64,000 nt of DNA from positions 6,189,719-6,253,718 of the forward strand of contig NC_044288.2 of assembly GCF_004027225.2 (NCBI RefSeq), in the 5' to 3' direction. A program made the translations under genes and the position numbers. Below the pieces are notes generated by a model that was not told where the DNA came from, ran no database searches, and saw nothing but the letters and a program-made list of their open reading frames with translations. Numbering within the stretch: the first letter of the stretch is position 1; each line of letters starts with the position of its first letter. Source of the DNA: Strigops habroptila. Its lineage: Eukaryota > Chordata > Aves > Psittaciformes > Psittacidae. Shown one piece after another: positions 42,604 through 53,000 of this stretch.

Positions 42604-43248
42604 ATGTCGCGGGATCGGTTCCGTAGCCGTGGCGGCGGTGGAGGCGGCTTCCACCGGCGCGGCGGAGGCGGCGGCCGCGGCGGCCCCAATCACGATTTCC
42701 GCTCCCCGCCGCCCGGCATGGGCATGGGCCAGAACCGGGGCCCCATGGGGGGCGGCCCGCAGGGTCCGGGCGGCCCGCCGGGCGGGGGCCCGAAGCCCGA
42801 GCCTCCGAAGCCGCCAGCGTCGACCTCTGCTCCGCCTTCTTCGTCTTCTTCGGCCGCCGCCACCACGGCGGGGCCCGCCGGCAGCCAGGCCGGCCCCGGA
42901 GCGCCTCCGCCGTCCGCGCTGCCCTCGGGGCAGCCGCCACAGCAGCAGCCCCCGGTGTCGACGCCTTCTTCGGCTCCTTCCGGCCCAGGCGGGCAGCCGC
43001 AGCCCAAGCCGAGCCCCAGCCCTACCCCGGCCGGCGGCCCTAAGAAAGGACAAGGACAGTCGCCCGGCGGCGGGCCCAAGGGACCGGGTGGCCCCCAGCA
43101 GGGGCCCGGCGGGCCGCACAAGGGCGGGCCGGGGCACCGCGGCGGGCCGGGCGGGGAGCCGCGCGGGCGCGGGCAGCAGCACCAGGGACAGCAGAGCCTC
43201 TCCTCGCAACAGGGCCCGGCCGGCGGCGGCGATAAGCTCTCGGACGAG
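42604..43248 (+). CDS. SFPQ: SFPQ exon 1: low-complexity N-terminus
   Basis: Encodes residues 1-215. RGG and RGGxGG repeats open the protein, followed by [15 protein letters not shown] and long Gly/Pro/Ser/Ala tracts. The poly-Gln/poly-Pro blocks of mammalian SFPQ (runs of PPPQQPPPHQ type) are largely absent, with only short QQQ and PPP pieces near residues 112-120, and the segment is about 60 residues shorter. The exon is extremely GC-rich and sits inside the CpG island. The donor GTGAGT follows DKLSDE, equivalent to human KISDSE. Confidence 0.95.
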
Positions 43249-46200
43249 GTGAGTCATGGCCGCTTCCCCCTCCCCGAGCCACAAGATGGCGGCGGCTGCG
43301 CGCCTCGGCCGCCATCTTGAGGGGAGGAGCGCGGGGGCCCGAGCGCGGTCCCCCGGTGCCCGCGCGGTCCGTGGCAGCGCGGGGTTGGAGCGCGGTGCTC
43401 TGGCGGCGGGGCTGCGCGCAGGGACGGCTCGAACTGGTCTGCTTCTTTATAGGGATTTAAAGCAAACCTCTCCCTTCTGAGGCGACCCGGGGAGAAGACC
43501 TATACTCAGCGTTGCCGCTTGTTTGTGGGGAATTTGCCTGCTGATATAACAGACGAAGACTTTAAAAGACTGTTTGCCAAATATGGGGAGCCAGGAGAGG
43601 TTTTTATCAACAAGGGGAAAGGCTTTGGATTCATTAAATTGGTAGGCTTTCATTCTGTACACCCACCCGTTTAATCCTTCCGAAGTAGTAATTTACGGTT
43701 TGGTTTTTCTAAAACTGGATCTTAAAACTTCCCTCAGGAATCCAGAGCTCTTGCAGAAATTGCGAAGGCAGAACTGGATGATACCCCCATGAGGGGTCGA
43801 CAGCTTCGTGTTCGGTTTGCCACACATGCTGCTGCGCTCTCAGTGCGTAATCTTTCACCCTATGTGTCCAACGAGTTGCTGGAGGAGGCTTTTTCCCAGT
43901 TCGGTCCAGTGGAAAGAGCTGTTGTGATTGTAGATGATCGAGGTAGATCAACAGGAAAAGGCATTGTTGAGTTTGCATCAAAGCCAGCTGCAAGGAAAGC
44001 CTTTGAACGGTGTACTGAAGGAGTGTTTTTGTTGACGACGTAAGTATTTTGCAGCTTAGGTTTTTCAGTTTTAAGCTGAATAAAGTTGTCAGCTACTAGT
44101 TTTTCAGAATGGAGATTCTGACAGGGAAGTAAACCCGGTGTTTTTTGTTCAGCACTCCTAGGCCAGTTATTGTGGAACCATTGGAACAACTGGATGATGA
44201 AGATGGTCTTCCAGAAAAGCTTGCTCAGAAGAATCCAATGTATCAAAAGTAGGCACTATCTTTTGGTATCAAGCATATGTAGATGATGTACATAGTATTG
44301 TCCTAGGCCTTAAAGGAGATAGAGTAGTTTTTCAGAAACGGGCTTTGAATATTGAGTAGTGTTTTCAGTTTTTGTTGGTTTTTTGGTAGTAGTTTGGCTT
44401 TAGATAATGTAATGTATGGATTTGTTTAGCATATTTGCTAAACCTTACCATAACAGTTTTCTGTCTTGCATCACAAAGAAACAGTAAAGGCTTAAACAGC
44501 TGCTCAATAACAGATGGTTTTGATGTATATAGAAAATCAGACTTCCCCTCTTTGCTCATCCTGTTCAAAACTGCCATCTCATGGTGTATTTCATGTTGAT
44601 GGTCTGATAGAGAGCTTAAACACGGATGTTTGTGATGTGAAATGAGGAATTAAGTAAAATTTTAACTCATTTCATGTTTAATAAAAACTAGCTGCCTCCA
44701 GGTTTGCCTTGGGCTGACCACTGAGCATAAAAGAGTAGATAAGAGTCTTGCTAAACAGCAGGTTTAAGTTAGGATATGTGTGTTAAACCTGTTTGTTGTA
44801 AAACCACTGTATTTTACCAGCTCATAAAAGGGACTGCAGGGGGGGGAGATCTGGTCTCTTATTTGTCTGAGAAAGGGTTCAGAATTACTGGCTTTGATCA
44901 AAAACTGTGAGCAGTTCAGAGGCAGTGTCTTTGAAAGCACTGCAGATCAGTATGGTGTTCTGAAATGTTGAAATGCTTTACATTCCTGATGCATGGAAAG
45001 CTTTTGAACCTCCCCATTTTGTTCCCTTAATTACTGAGTCCTTGACTCCAGTTTCTTTATATGACAAAATGAATTGGTGGCCCTCGGGTGGTTTGAAAGC
45101 TATTTAAGTTAAAGTGAAGATTATTACTTGCCTTTGACACGTAGTGCTTTGGGTAAGTTGGCACCAGAAAACCCCATCTCTCCATGTGCTGCTGTTTTGA
45201 GCAGCTCTGCGTGCTTGGGCAAAGGGCTGTCTTGTCTGAGGATCTGGCACCTCACTGTTGCCACCAATGGAGTATCTAAGGAGGAAGATAGAATAAACAT
45301 GCAGTAGAACTGCAAGTGGGAAGATGTGCTTGGGTGTGACAGTGCAGGAGCCTCCATTGTTGCTGTGGTAGTCACAGGATTTATCTGAAATGCCGCTGTT
45401 CAGGCGTGTGGAATGCTGCTGGGCTGTTCCCAGCATCCTCTCGCAAGTCTTCTGTCACATCCCTCTGAGGTCATGTGTTCAGGGCTCCGTTGCTGTTCCC
45501 TGATAATCCTGCTATTCTGTGTGTGATTTCTTGATTGACCTTCAGATTGCAGGTTTACCCAGTGTGAATGAGCATCTTCCTTTCTGCAGGGAAAGAGAGA
45601 CTCCTCCCCGCTTTGCTCAGCCTGGCAGTTTTGAGTTTGAATATTCCCAGAGGTGGAAATCTTTAGATGAAATGGAAAAACAACAGAGAGAGCAAGTAGC
45701 AAAAAACATGAAAGATGCCAAGGACAAACTTGAAAGTGAGATGGAAGATGCTTATCATGAGCATCAGGCAAACCTTTTGCGTCAAGGTAATTGGCTCTGA
45801 ATTCTAGATCATCCTTTTGCTTTCAGCGCTAGATAAAATGGGTGGCTCATGGTTTCATGAATAAATTCATGTTTCCTGCTGCTAACTTGAGACTTTCAGG
45901 CTTAAAGAGCAACCGCTAGTTTCTCAATTTTTGTTTCAATGAAGTGTTGTTACAACCAGTGACACTGGGAACGTGGCTGTGTGCCACCGTGATGCTGAGG
46001 GTGGTCTCTCCCGAATCCCAGTGTAAATCTGCTGTGAGTTTGTGACATAGCTGCTGACTGGCTTCATTTCTGCAGACCTCATGAGGCGTCAGGAGGAGTT
46101 GAGACGTATGGAGGAACTCCATAATCAGGAAATGCAGAAACGCAAGGAAATCCAGCTGAGGTTGGTTTGGCTTTCGTGGGATTCTTTTCAAAGTTACATT

Positions 46201-49200
46201 TGTTTGATTATTTTTTTTCCCAATTACTTATATGGAGGTTTTTATTTTTCAAGAAACACCATCGCTGCTTCACTTTGTGCATGAGAAATTGAACTGCAGT
46301 GTAAGTTTGTCCTCAAGAACTTGAGCATCACAGAGTATCTTTTTTTTGCTTAACTGTAATCACTTGGTGCCTTTTGAATTGCTGATGCAAGTGATGAGAT
46401 GGGTGAATGTGTTACACTGCTGGGTTTTAACAGTCTGCTTTGGGGTGACCAGGCAGGAGGAGGAGCGTCGCAGGCGAGAAGAGGAGATGATGATACGTCA
46501 GCGGGAGATGGAAGAACAAATGAGAAGACAGAGGGAAGAGAATTATAGTAGAATGGGTTACATGGATCCAGTAAGTGAAATCATGATGTTTTTTTGGATA
46601 CATTACCCTGCCTGGGAGTTTTTTGGGTGTATTTTCAAGATTAATGCGTTTTGCTTCCTTTAGGTTAGATAATGTGTGGCCTTTGTGTAGGTGAAGGGGT
46701 AGTAGTTGGCTATACGGGTGCGTTAGCTCCTGGAAAGGTACGGACTTCAGGAGTTGGTTCCCTGTGCTAAAAGTTGTTTCTTCTATGCAGAGGGAGAGAG
46801 ACATGAGAATGGGTGGTGCCACCACAATGAACATGGGAGGTAAAGGATCTTTCAGTGATTACTTCTTGGGGCTAACTTAGAAAGCATCAGAATATGATTG
46901 TGTATTTCTCTTCCTTAGATCCTTATGCTTCTGCAGCCCAGAAATTCCCACCTCTCGGAGGTGGTGGCGGCATAGGTTATGAAGCTAATCCAGGAGTTGG
47001 CCAAGCAGCCATGAGTGGTTCTATGATGGGAAGTGACATGGTAATGTATCCTGTGGTGGCTTTAGCTTAGCACAAGGGAAATGTTGTGGTTGGGAATCGA
47101 GTTCTCTACCAGTGTTCGGATGGTTGTGTAATTTCACTGTTAACTGCTGGCTTTCTTGTCAGGTATTTAACACGAAGACTAGTGTGGCAGTTTGTTAGAT
47201 TAGTTCTTAACCATTATGGTAGCTTACACAGTCGGGAGTTGTTTGGAAGTGAATTCAAATGTGCTCTTCAGCATATTTGCAATTAACTGTGACTTCATTG
47301 GACTTGGGAAATTCTGCGTCACTGTGGGGCTCGGAAGGATTTTTTTATAAATTCTAGTGAATGACAGATTTCATCATGGGAACACATAATGTAGCTCTCA
47401 GTAATTTCACATTCTGTGCTAACGGACAAGAGAGATTTTTGTTCTTTCCACCGTGTAACGCTGCATTTATTTTGGCCCTTCCAAGCCTAGTTAGGGTGGA
47501 TGCCTGTTGGTATGGATATGCTGTTACTCCCACAATCTGCGCTCATGTCTGTTTAAGCAGCAGATGAACTAAAGTAATCAGTGGTAAACAGCGTATCACT
47601 TACTCTGTATGCTGATGTTTGCTATAGAAGAGCAGAAATGCTGGGGGTTAGCTTTAGGCATGTTCCAGTGGTCCTTGATTGTAGCCGTTTTGTGGTTCCT
47701 ATCTCACAAAGGAATGACAGCCCTCTCTTTTCCCGTGTTGGGCATGACTATGTAGGTAGTTTGATAAAGCTACAGCATATCTCACCTTCCGAGGTATGTT
47801 TCTAAACTGTACTATTTTTGGCACACTAAATGTGTGACTGGGCTTTGAGCCTGCTTGGTGTTATCACACTGAAGCAATATGGATGTAGATTAAAGAAATG
47901 CTTAATGGGTAGGGTGGAAAACTGTGTTGGCTTAGGTGGCAATATTACTGTGCTTCACCCTCCTGAAAGGGTGTACGCTCTGTAGCACAAGCTGAACTAA
48001 ATGATTTTTGGGTGGGTTTAGGCCTCTGGCTTCACGTGGTGAGCTACCATAGTAGCTTGTCAGGAATCTTCTGGTTTTTTGGGGGAACCATATCTTCGGA
48101 ATGATAACTTTGCAGAGCATCAGTGATCCAGTAGACAGTGCTGTTGGCCTTAACGTATCTAATCTCCTGATACTGAAGCAGATCCTAAGTTTCCCGTGAG
48201 CAGTTAGGCAGTCTGTGGTGAATGCTGTGTGCAGTCATGGTACAGGGGCATGCTGAACTGGTGTAACACTTGAAAACGTGCTATGGTCAAAAGGTGTGAC
48301 AGTAAGATGGTTTAACTGCCTTGAGTTTCTTAGGCTGGGGATCTCTGCCACACAGTGCTGTCACAGTTACTGGGCCAATACCTTTTAAACAGAATTGGAG
48401 CTAAGCTGCCATGAATTAGGCAGAAAGAACGTAGGTAATCTTTCTGAAATTCCTTTCTTGGAAGGATTCAGAGTGACTTTCAGAAGTCAAGAACTTGAGG
48501 TGTGAATTTTCAGTTGCAGATACTTTTTGTACCAACCAACCTACCACTGTTCTATACTGGGTAGTGGGAAAACTTGCCTGAAATGCAAGTTTAAAGCTAT
48601 CTTGGAGTTTCTGATTTGTCAATTCTATAGATTGAGTGCTGATCACACCTACTCAGACAGTAACTAAATGAAATACATGCAACTAGAGGTGCTAGTAAAA
48701 AATACCTGAAGTCTCTGCTTTATTGCAGGGCGATTTAGCTTTTACTTCTTGGTGTGAAACCTTTCAGTGCTGTGAAGTTGTGAATTTTCCAAGAGCTTGT
48801 GGTGAAGGCGGGGTGGGAAGGGAGATACTGACTGGATGCACACAACCCTCTGTGCACAGTTCTAACTGGAAACACTGGATAAATAGCTCTGAACACGTTT
48901 TGTGTCTTCTCCAGCAGCAGTTCCGGAGTGTCCTTTGCTCGAGCATTGTGGTGGTTAGGTACAGCTAAATCACTGGTCACAAGCTTTTTTCACACTTTTT
49001 TTTTTTGTCTTCTTGCAATCCAGTAGTGCTCACAGTCACTTTTGGTTACTGCCTAAGGCCTCTGCAGTTTAGTCAGCAGACCGTAGTCTTAACCCCATCT
49101 TGAAAAGCACATGGTCTCTATTGCAGCACATGCCATTAACTGGTGAGTAGGCATTCTGTTTACCGTGACATTTGACGAATGTCAGCTCATACTTCAGTGA

Positions 49201-49765
49201 ACTGAAGCTACGTTCTCTGGCTAGGCTTATTTGGAAATGACAGTGATGGAATCTAAGCTTTTACTGCACTAAAGGTGAGAAGTTTGCAAGCTGTTTGCAT
49301 TAACTTGGTTGAAAATTGCTAGAGCTCATTTGGAAAAGTTGTTAATTCACATCTGCACTAATGCTTACATTTCTAGCACTGCAGGGAGGATCTGTTCTTT
49401 GTAACAGATGTATGAGAATGCATCAAGTGGGAACATACCTCAAGGCATGTATTACAATAAACTAATTTTTAAATTACCCTTTTTTCCTTTCTATGTTCCC
49501 GGTACCTGTGGATCGGCTCAATGGTGATTGTATCGACGAACCTTGACTACGGAACCTTCTAAAAATATATACTTAACACACATGGACATCAACTACATAT
49601 AATGAACTGTTAATTCTGTTCCAATAGCGTCCTGAACGCTTTGGGCAGGGAGGTGCGGGGCCTGTGGGTGGCCAGGGTCCTAGAGGAATGGGGCCTGGAA
49701 CACCAACAGGATATGGTAGAGGGAGAGAAGAATATGAAGGCCCAAACAAAAAGCCCCGATTTTAG
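42604..49765 (+). CDS. SFPQ: SFPQ (PSF), splicing factor proline- and glutamine-rich
   Basis: DBHS-family nuclear protein that dimerises with NONO and PSPC1 in paraspeckles and acts in transcription, splicing, RNA retention and DNA repair. Ten exons: 42604-43248, 43453-43641, 43738-44039, 44153-44248, 45590-45786, 46076-46160, 46453-46570, 46791-46839, 46919-47040, 49628-49765. All are GT-AG with consistent phases, giving 646 residues and stop TAG at 49763. Order: RGG-rich start and Gly/Pro-rich low-complexity region (1-215), RRM1 (about 237-305), RRM2 (about 312-385), NOPS, a long charged coiled coil (about 430-545), Gly-rich tail ending GPNKKPRF. Human SFPQ is 707 aa; the shortfall is almost all in the N-terminal low-complexity region. 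The start [19 protein letters not shown] is nearly identical to human, which excludes NONO and PSPC1. Confidence 0.98.
43282..43319. promoter_or_regulatory. SFPQ: Inverted pair of YY1-type motifs in SFPQ intron 1
   Basis: CAAGATGGCGGC at 43282-43293 and its exact reverse complement GCCGCCATCTTG at 43308-43319, separated by 14 bases. Each arm contains the extended YY1 consensus AAGATGGCGGC. It lies about 40 bases past the exon 1 donor. Confidence 0.7.
43453..44248 (+). CDS. SFPQ: SFPQ exons 2-4: tandem RRMs and NOPS
   Basis: Exon 2 starts [23 protein letters not shown]1 shows the RNP2 motif LFVGNL (238-243) and RNP1 KGFGFIKL (ending at residue 278). RRM2 follows with [19 protein letters not shown] and GKGIVEF. 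Exon 4 carries [20 protein letters not shown], the start of the NOPS segment that mediates DBHS dimerisation. Sequence is nearly invariant relative to human. Confidence 0.97.
45590..47040 (+). CDS. SFPQ: SFPQ exons 5-9: coiled coil and Gly-rich tail
   Basis: Exons 5-7 encode the charged helix ([59 protein letters not shown]), the oligomerisation coiled coil of DBHS proteins. Exon 8 is only 49 nt ([16 protein letters not shown]). Exon 9 encodes [20 protein letters not shown] and ends GSMMGSDM at a phase-0 donor. The exon 7 acceptor (GGGGTGACCAG) has a weak pyrimidine tract. Confidence 0.95.
47041..49627 (+). other. SFPQ: SFPQ last coding intron (2.6 kb)
   Basis: By far the largest SFPQ intron. 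The terminal acceptor has a weak pyrimidine tract (GAACTGTTAATTCTGTTCCAATAG), as expected for an inefficiently removed intron; retention of this last long intron of SFPQ has been reported in motor-neuron disease models. If read through, the frame adds VMYPVVALA and stops. Around 49495-49560 an unusual CpG-containing block (CCCGGTACCTGTGGATCGGC and onward) stands out from the AT-rich surroundings. Confidence 0.7.
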
Positions 49766-50075
49766 ATGTGACCTGTAGTTTCATTCCAGTTTGTTTTTGT
49801 CTGTCTTGTTTAGACACCAACTTTTTAATTCTTGCATTTTAGTAAGAAAGCTACGTTTTTATGGATGTTAGAAAACTTACTGACCTAATATTTGTAAGTG
49901 GTCTGTTTGGGCGAGTACAATTTAATTATGTAATGCAGTGTTTCAAAACAAACTTAGCTGTTTTTTTGATGTATAACGTCCCTAACTTGATGGCAGTGTA
50001 CCTTGTGCCACTGAATTCCCAAAGTGTACCAACTTTTTTTTACTGTGCTTCAAATAAATAGAAAACTAAATGTAG
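49766..50075 (+). other. SFPQ: SFPQ 3' UTR, proximal
   Basis: Follows the TAG stop. It is T-rich and ends at an AATAAA hexamer at 50053-50058 with downstream G/T-containing sequence, the likely main polyadenylation site. A second AATAAA lies at 50927-50932. Confidence 0.75.
50053..50058 (+). terminator. SFPQ: SFPQ polyadenylation signal
   Basis: Canonical AATAAA about 290 bases after the stop codon, in a T-rich 3' UTR. Confidence 0.7.
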
Positions 50076-53000
50076 TAACTCTTCTTGCCATTCGTGGTTA
50101 AACATGAGGAGGCTAAAACCCACACCTTCCGCAGTAAACTGAGAGTCTTGAGGAGAGGTCAAACTAGACCAGGGTGTGGAAGTGCAGGGAAGAGTGAGAG
50201 CTCTTCCCCAAATGCCTCTATTTTAAGATTGGGTCACACAGTAGCCTAACTTTGCAGTAGGTGCAGATCTTTTTTTTTGAGCATCAATTGTGCTGCAATA
50301 AGGAAGCAAATGGAAATCTTGCAAGTGCTGCAAGATGCTCTAACTCAAGCTACACTGCGAGCAGTGCAGTATGTAACCATGTTCCTATTTTAGCTATGGA
50401 TAATGGGTGGTGGGATGGTAGCACTTACCACCTTGGCAGTTACTGCTTGGAATCTTGTAAAGACTTTAAGCAGAAGACTAGCAATGGTTATTTTAAACTA
50501 AATTGATAGAATGACTTGCATTGGCTGACTTCCTAACTAAAGGATTGTTAATGTGATGTTTATATGCTCTTAAGCTGTCTTGAGATTACAGGATCTGGCC
50601 TTGCTCCGTATTGTATACTTACCTGAAACTGCTTGGCAAAAAGACCAGAAGTGTTACTGTAGTGATGAAGGGTAACTTGCTTATGTCCTCATGGTAACTG
50701 AGTGGACTAATTCACCTAGTGCAGAATACAATCATTTGTATTATGGGGCCTGCAGGAACTATTCTTAAATCGTGTAGCTGGTGGGCAAATCCTAAAAAGC
50801 TGTATGTAAAATACAGAAATCAGCTTGCTTGCATGATGGTTATTGCTCTTATTATTGATGTTTGGAGATAATGCATCAAAAGTAGTATCTGAATCTGGAG
50901 TTTAAGAGTTAATACTTCACAGTTCGAATAAACTCCCTTGAAGGTTTTTTTTGTAGAAGATCTGATGAATTCATTAGCTTGCTGTTCATTTTATTAAGCC
51001 CCAGAAGAATTTCAGAGCATTCTGGACTCATTGATAAGGTAGTTTCTTTGCTTATTATTACACTGTACCAGCTAAGCTGGGAACGTGGCTTCCCAGTGTA
51101 AAATACCTTGGTGTTGAGCAGGTTGACATATCCTGCATTGGCACAAAGTAGGTAAAGTTAGTTTGGCTGTACCTTCACATGATTCCCCAACTACTGAGCA
51201 TTCTGTGAGTAGCTTTAATATCTTCCCAAGATCTTTCCCATTCCTTGTGCTGAGCATTGGCTAATTCTAAATTCTATACTAAATTTTCTCTGCAGTTAAA
51301 ACTTGGTTTCAGATTGCAGTACTGTAGAGTGCAGGTGATCCCTCTTGAAGTACTTGCTGCAAGTGCTGTTATTCCTGAACTGAAAAAATAGCCTGTTGGG
51401 AAATGTTGGTACCAGGTAACACCGACTTGGAATATCAAGCGTGCTAAAGAGGGCCTCAGCTTGTTTGGTGAATGCTGCTTATTTTCCCAGAAAAGTTTGG
51501 GGGTTGATAACATGCTACAACAATGAATTGCTCTTCAGGAAATTCCCAATTGGCAGTTCCTAAACTGCAGAGCAAGTATTTGGGAGTTACTTGTATTGGA
51601 TACTTAGTTTAAAAATCAGCAGGACCGATGCAATTTGCTCGATTGAAGTAGTATTAACCAATGCCTTATGTTTTGTGGCGGGTGTTCGTGGGACACCCAC
51701 AAAAGGTGAAGGTGTCTGAGCTGGGGAATTCTGAACATAAACATTAAATTAATTTTTTCAGTTTATTTTTCAGATTACATGTCATTCTTTATTAAAGAGA
51801 TGCCGGTGCATATCCTAAAGTATGTTCTTTTGTAGTTCTGTAACTTGGAAGAGTGAAGGATGCTGATGTCCTTGTACCTTACAGAGCTTGTCTTTTGGTA
51901 CCCCTGTTTTGTACGTAAGCTCCCGTTGCTAGGTGTTAAAAATAGCTGAGTTGCAGAACCATGATGAGTGAGTATTGAAAGATTTGGCAGTTTTCAAAAC
52001 ATCTGCAAGTTGCGTTAAACCTAGCTTTGTTGTAGCTGCAGAAGCAGAACTTCTAAAACAAGCTCTGCTTTGAGTTGCATGTATTAAAAAGGCATACAAT
52101 TAACTAGCCAACTGCTTTTTTCAAGCCCTTTTTTTTTTTTAAGGTGGTGTCTTAAAAGCTGGCAAACATGTCAACTTTAAAATCTGCTAAATGTGGGAGG
52201 TGAGAAAGTTCTGTTCCTTTGATCTGTTCCTCTGAGGCTTTGGACTTTTTTCATAAAACCAGATTTATATAATTGAATCTTTAAAACCATTTAGAAAAGT
52301 GCTTCGTTGGCCAGACCTGTTTTTGGGCAGTCTGGATCACGTAACACATTTTTGGACTGGACTTGGAGGACGTTGGCTGTTGCAATTTAGCTTGCTTAAT
52401 CAAATTTGTGAGCCCATTTTGACACTTAGATCTCTAAAAACTGCAGCATGTAGAAACTGGTATCGTTATACAGAGATCTTCACCCTTTGATCAGAAATGA
52501 ATACAGAATAACCTTCTGGTGTAGACACATGACACTAATCATTTATACGGCTGATGAGAAACTGAAACTGCTTTTGAGATTTTGTGGTATTTTTGTGGTA
52601 GAAAAACTCTTGGCTTCTCCTTGGCAACCATTTACTGTGGCAGCAAGTTTTTGCTGGAGTTTTGAGACTGCAATTTACACTTGTAACTAGTGGCCTGCTA
52701 CATAACTGCACTTAGCCAGCATTTCTGCAGTTCATAACTGTGAGGAACGTAGTACCACAAATGGCAATGGACATTAGGACCCGGATGTAGTATTCCTGCT
52801 TGCTCCAAGATTCTCATTGCCGACTGCGTACAGGTAGGTAACAAGCAATATAATATAACTTGGTGACTTTCTATGTAATCTTATACTGTGGGTATTCTGA
52901 CATCACACTTCTGACTGTGGAATTACAGTGCAGCACTCTTCATACCTGTATGTTAAGCTTGCATCAAAGCTCTGCGTGGTTTTCGGTTTTAAGCTTTGTC

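Noticed and set aside
42418-43284. Large minus-strand open frames opposite SFPQ exon 1
   Set aside because: Mirror images of the SFPQ Gly/Pro coding sequence in a CpG island, with no domain and no independent support.
49131-49148. Possible 16-nt microexon in SFPQ intron 9 between TTGCAG and GTGAGT
   Set aside because: Splice-site-like pairs occur by chance in 2.6 kb and there is no coding or conservation evidence.
50655-50705. Possible C/D-box snoRNA (GTGATGAAG then CTGAG) after SFPQ
   Set aside because: Boxes are only about 30 bases apart, no internal D'/C' boxes or convincing terminal stem.
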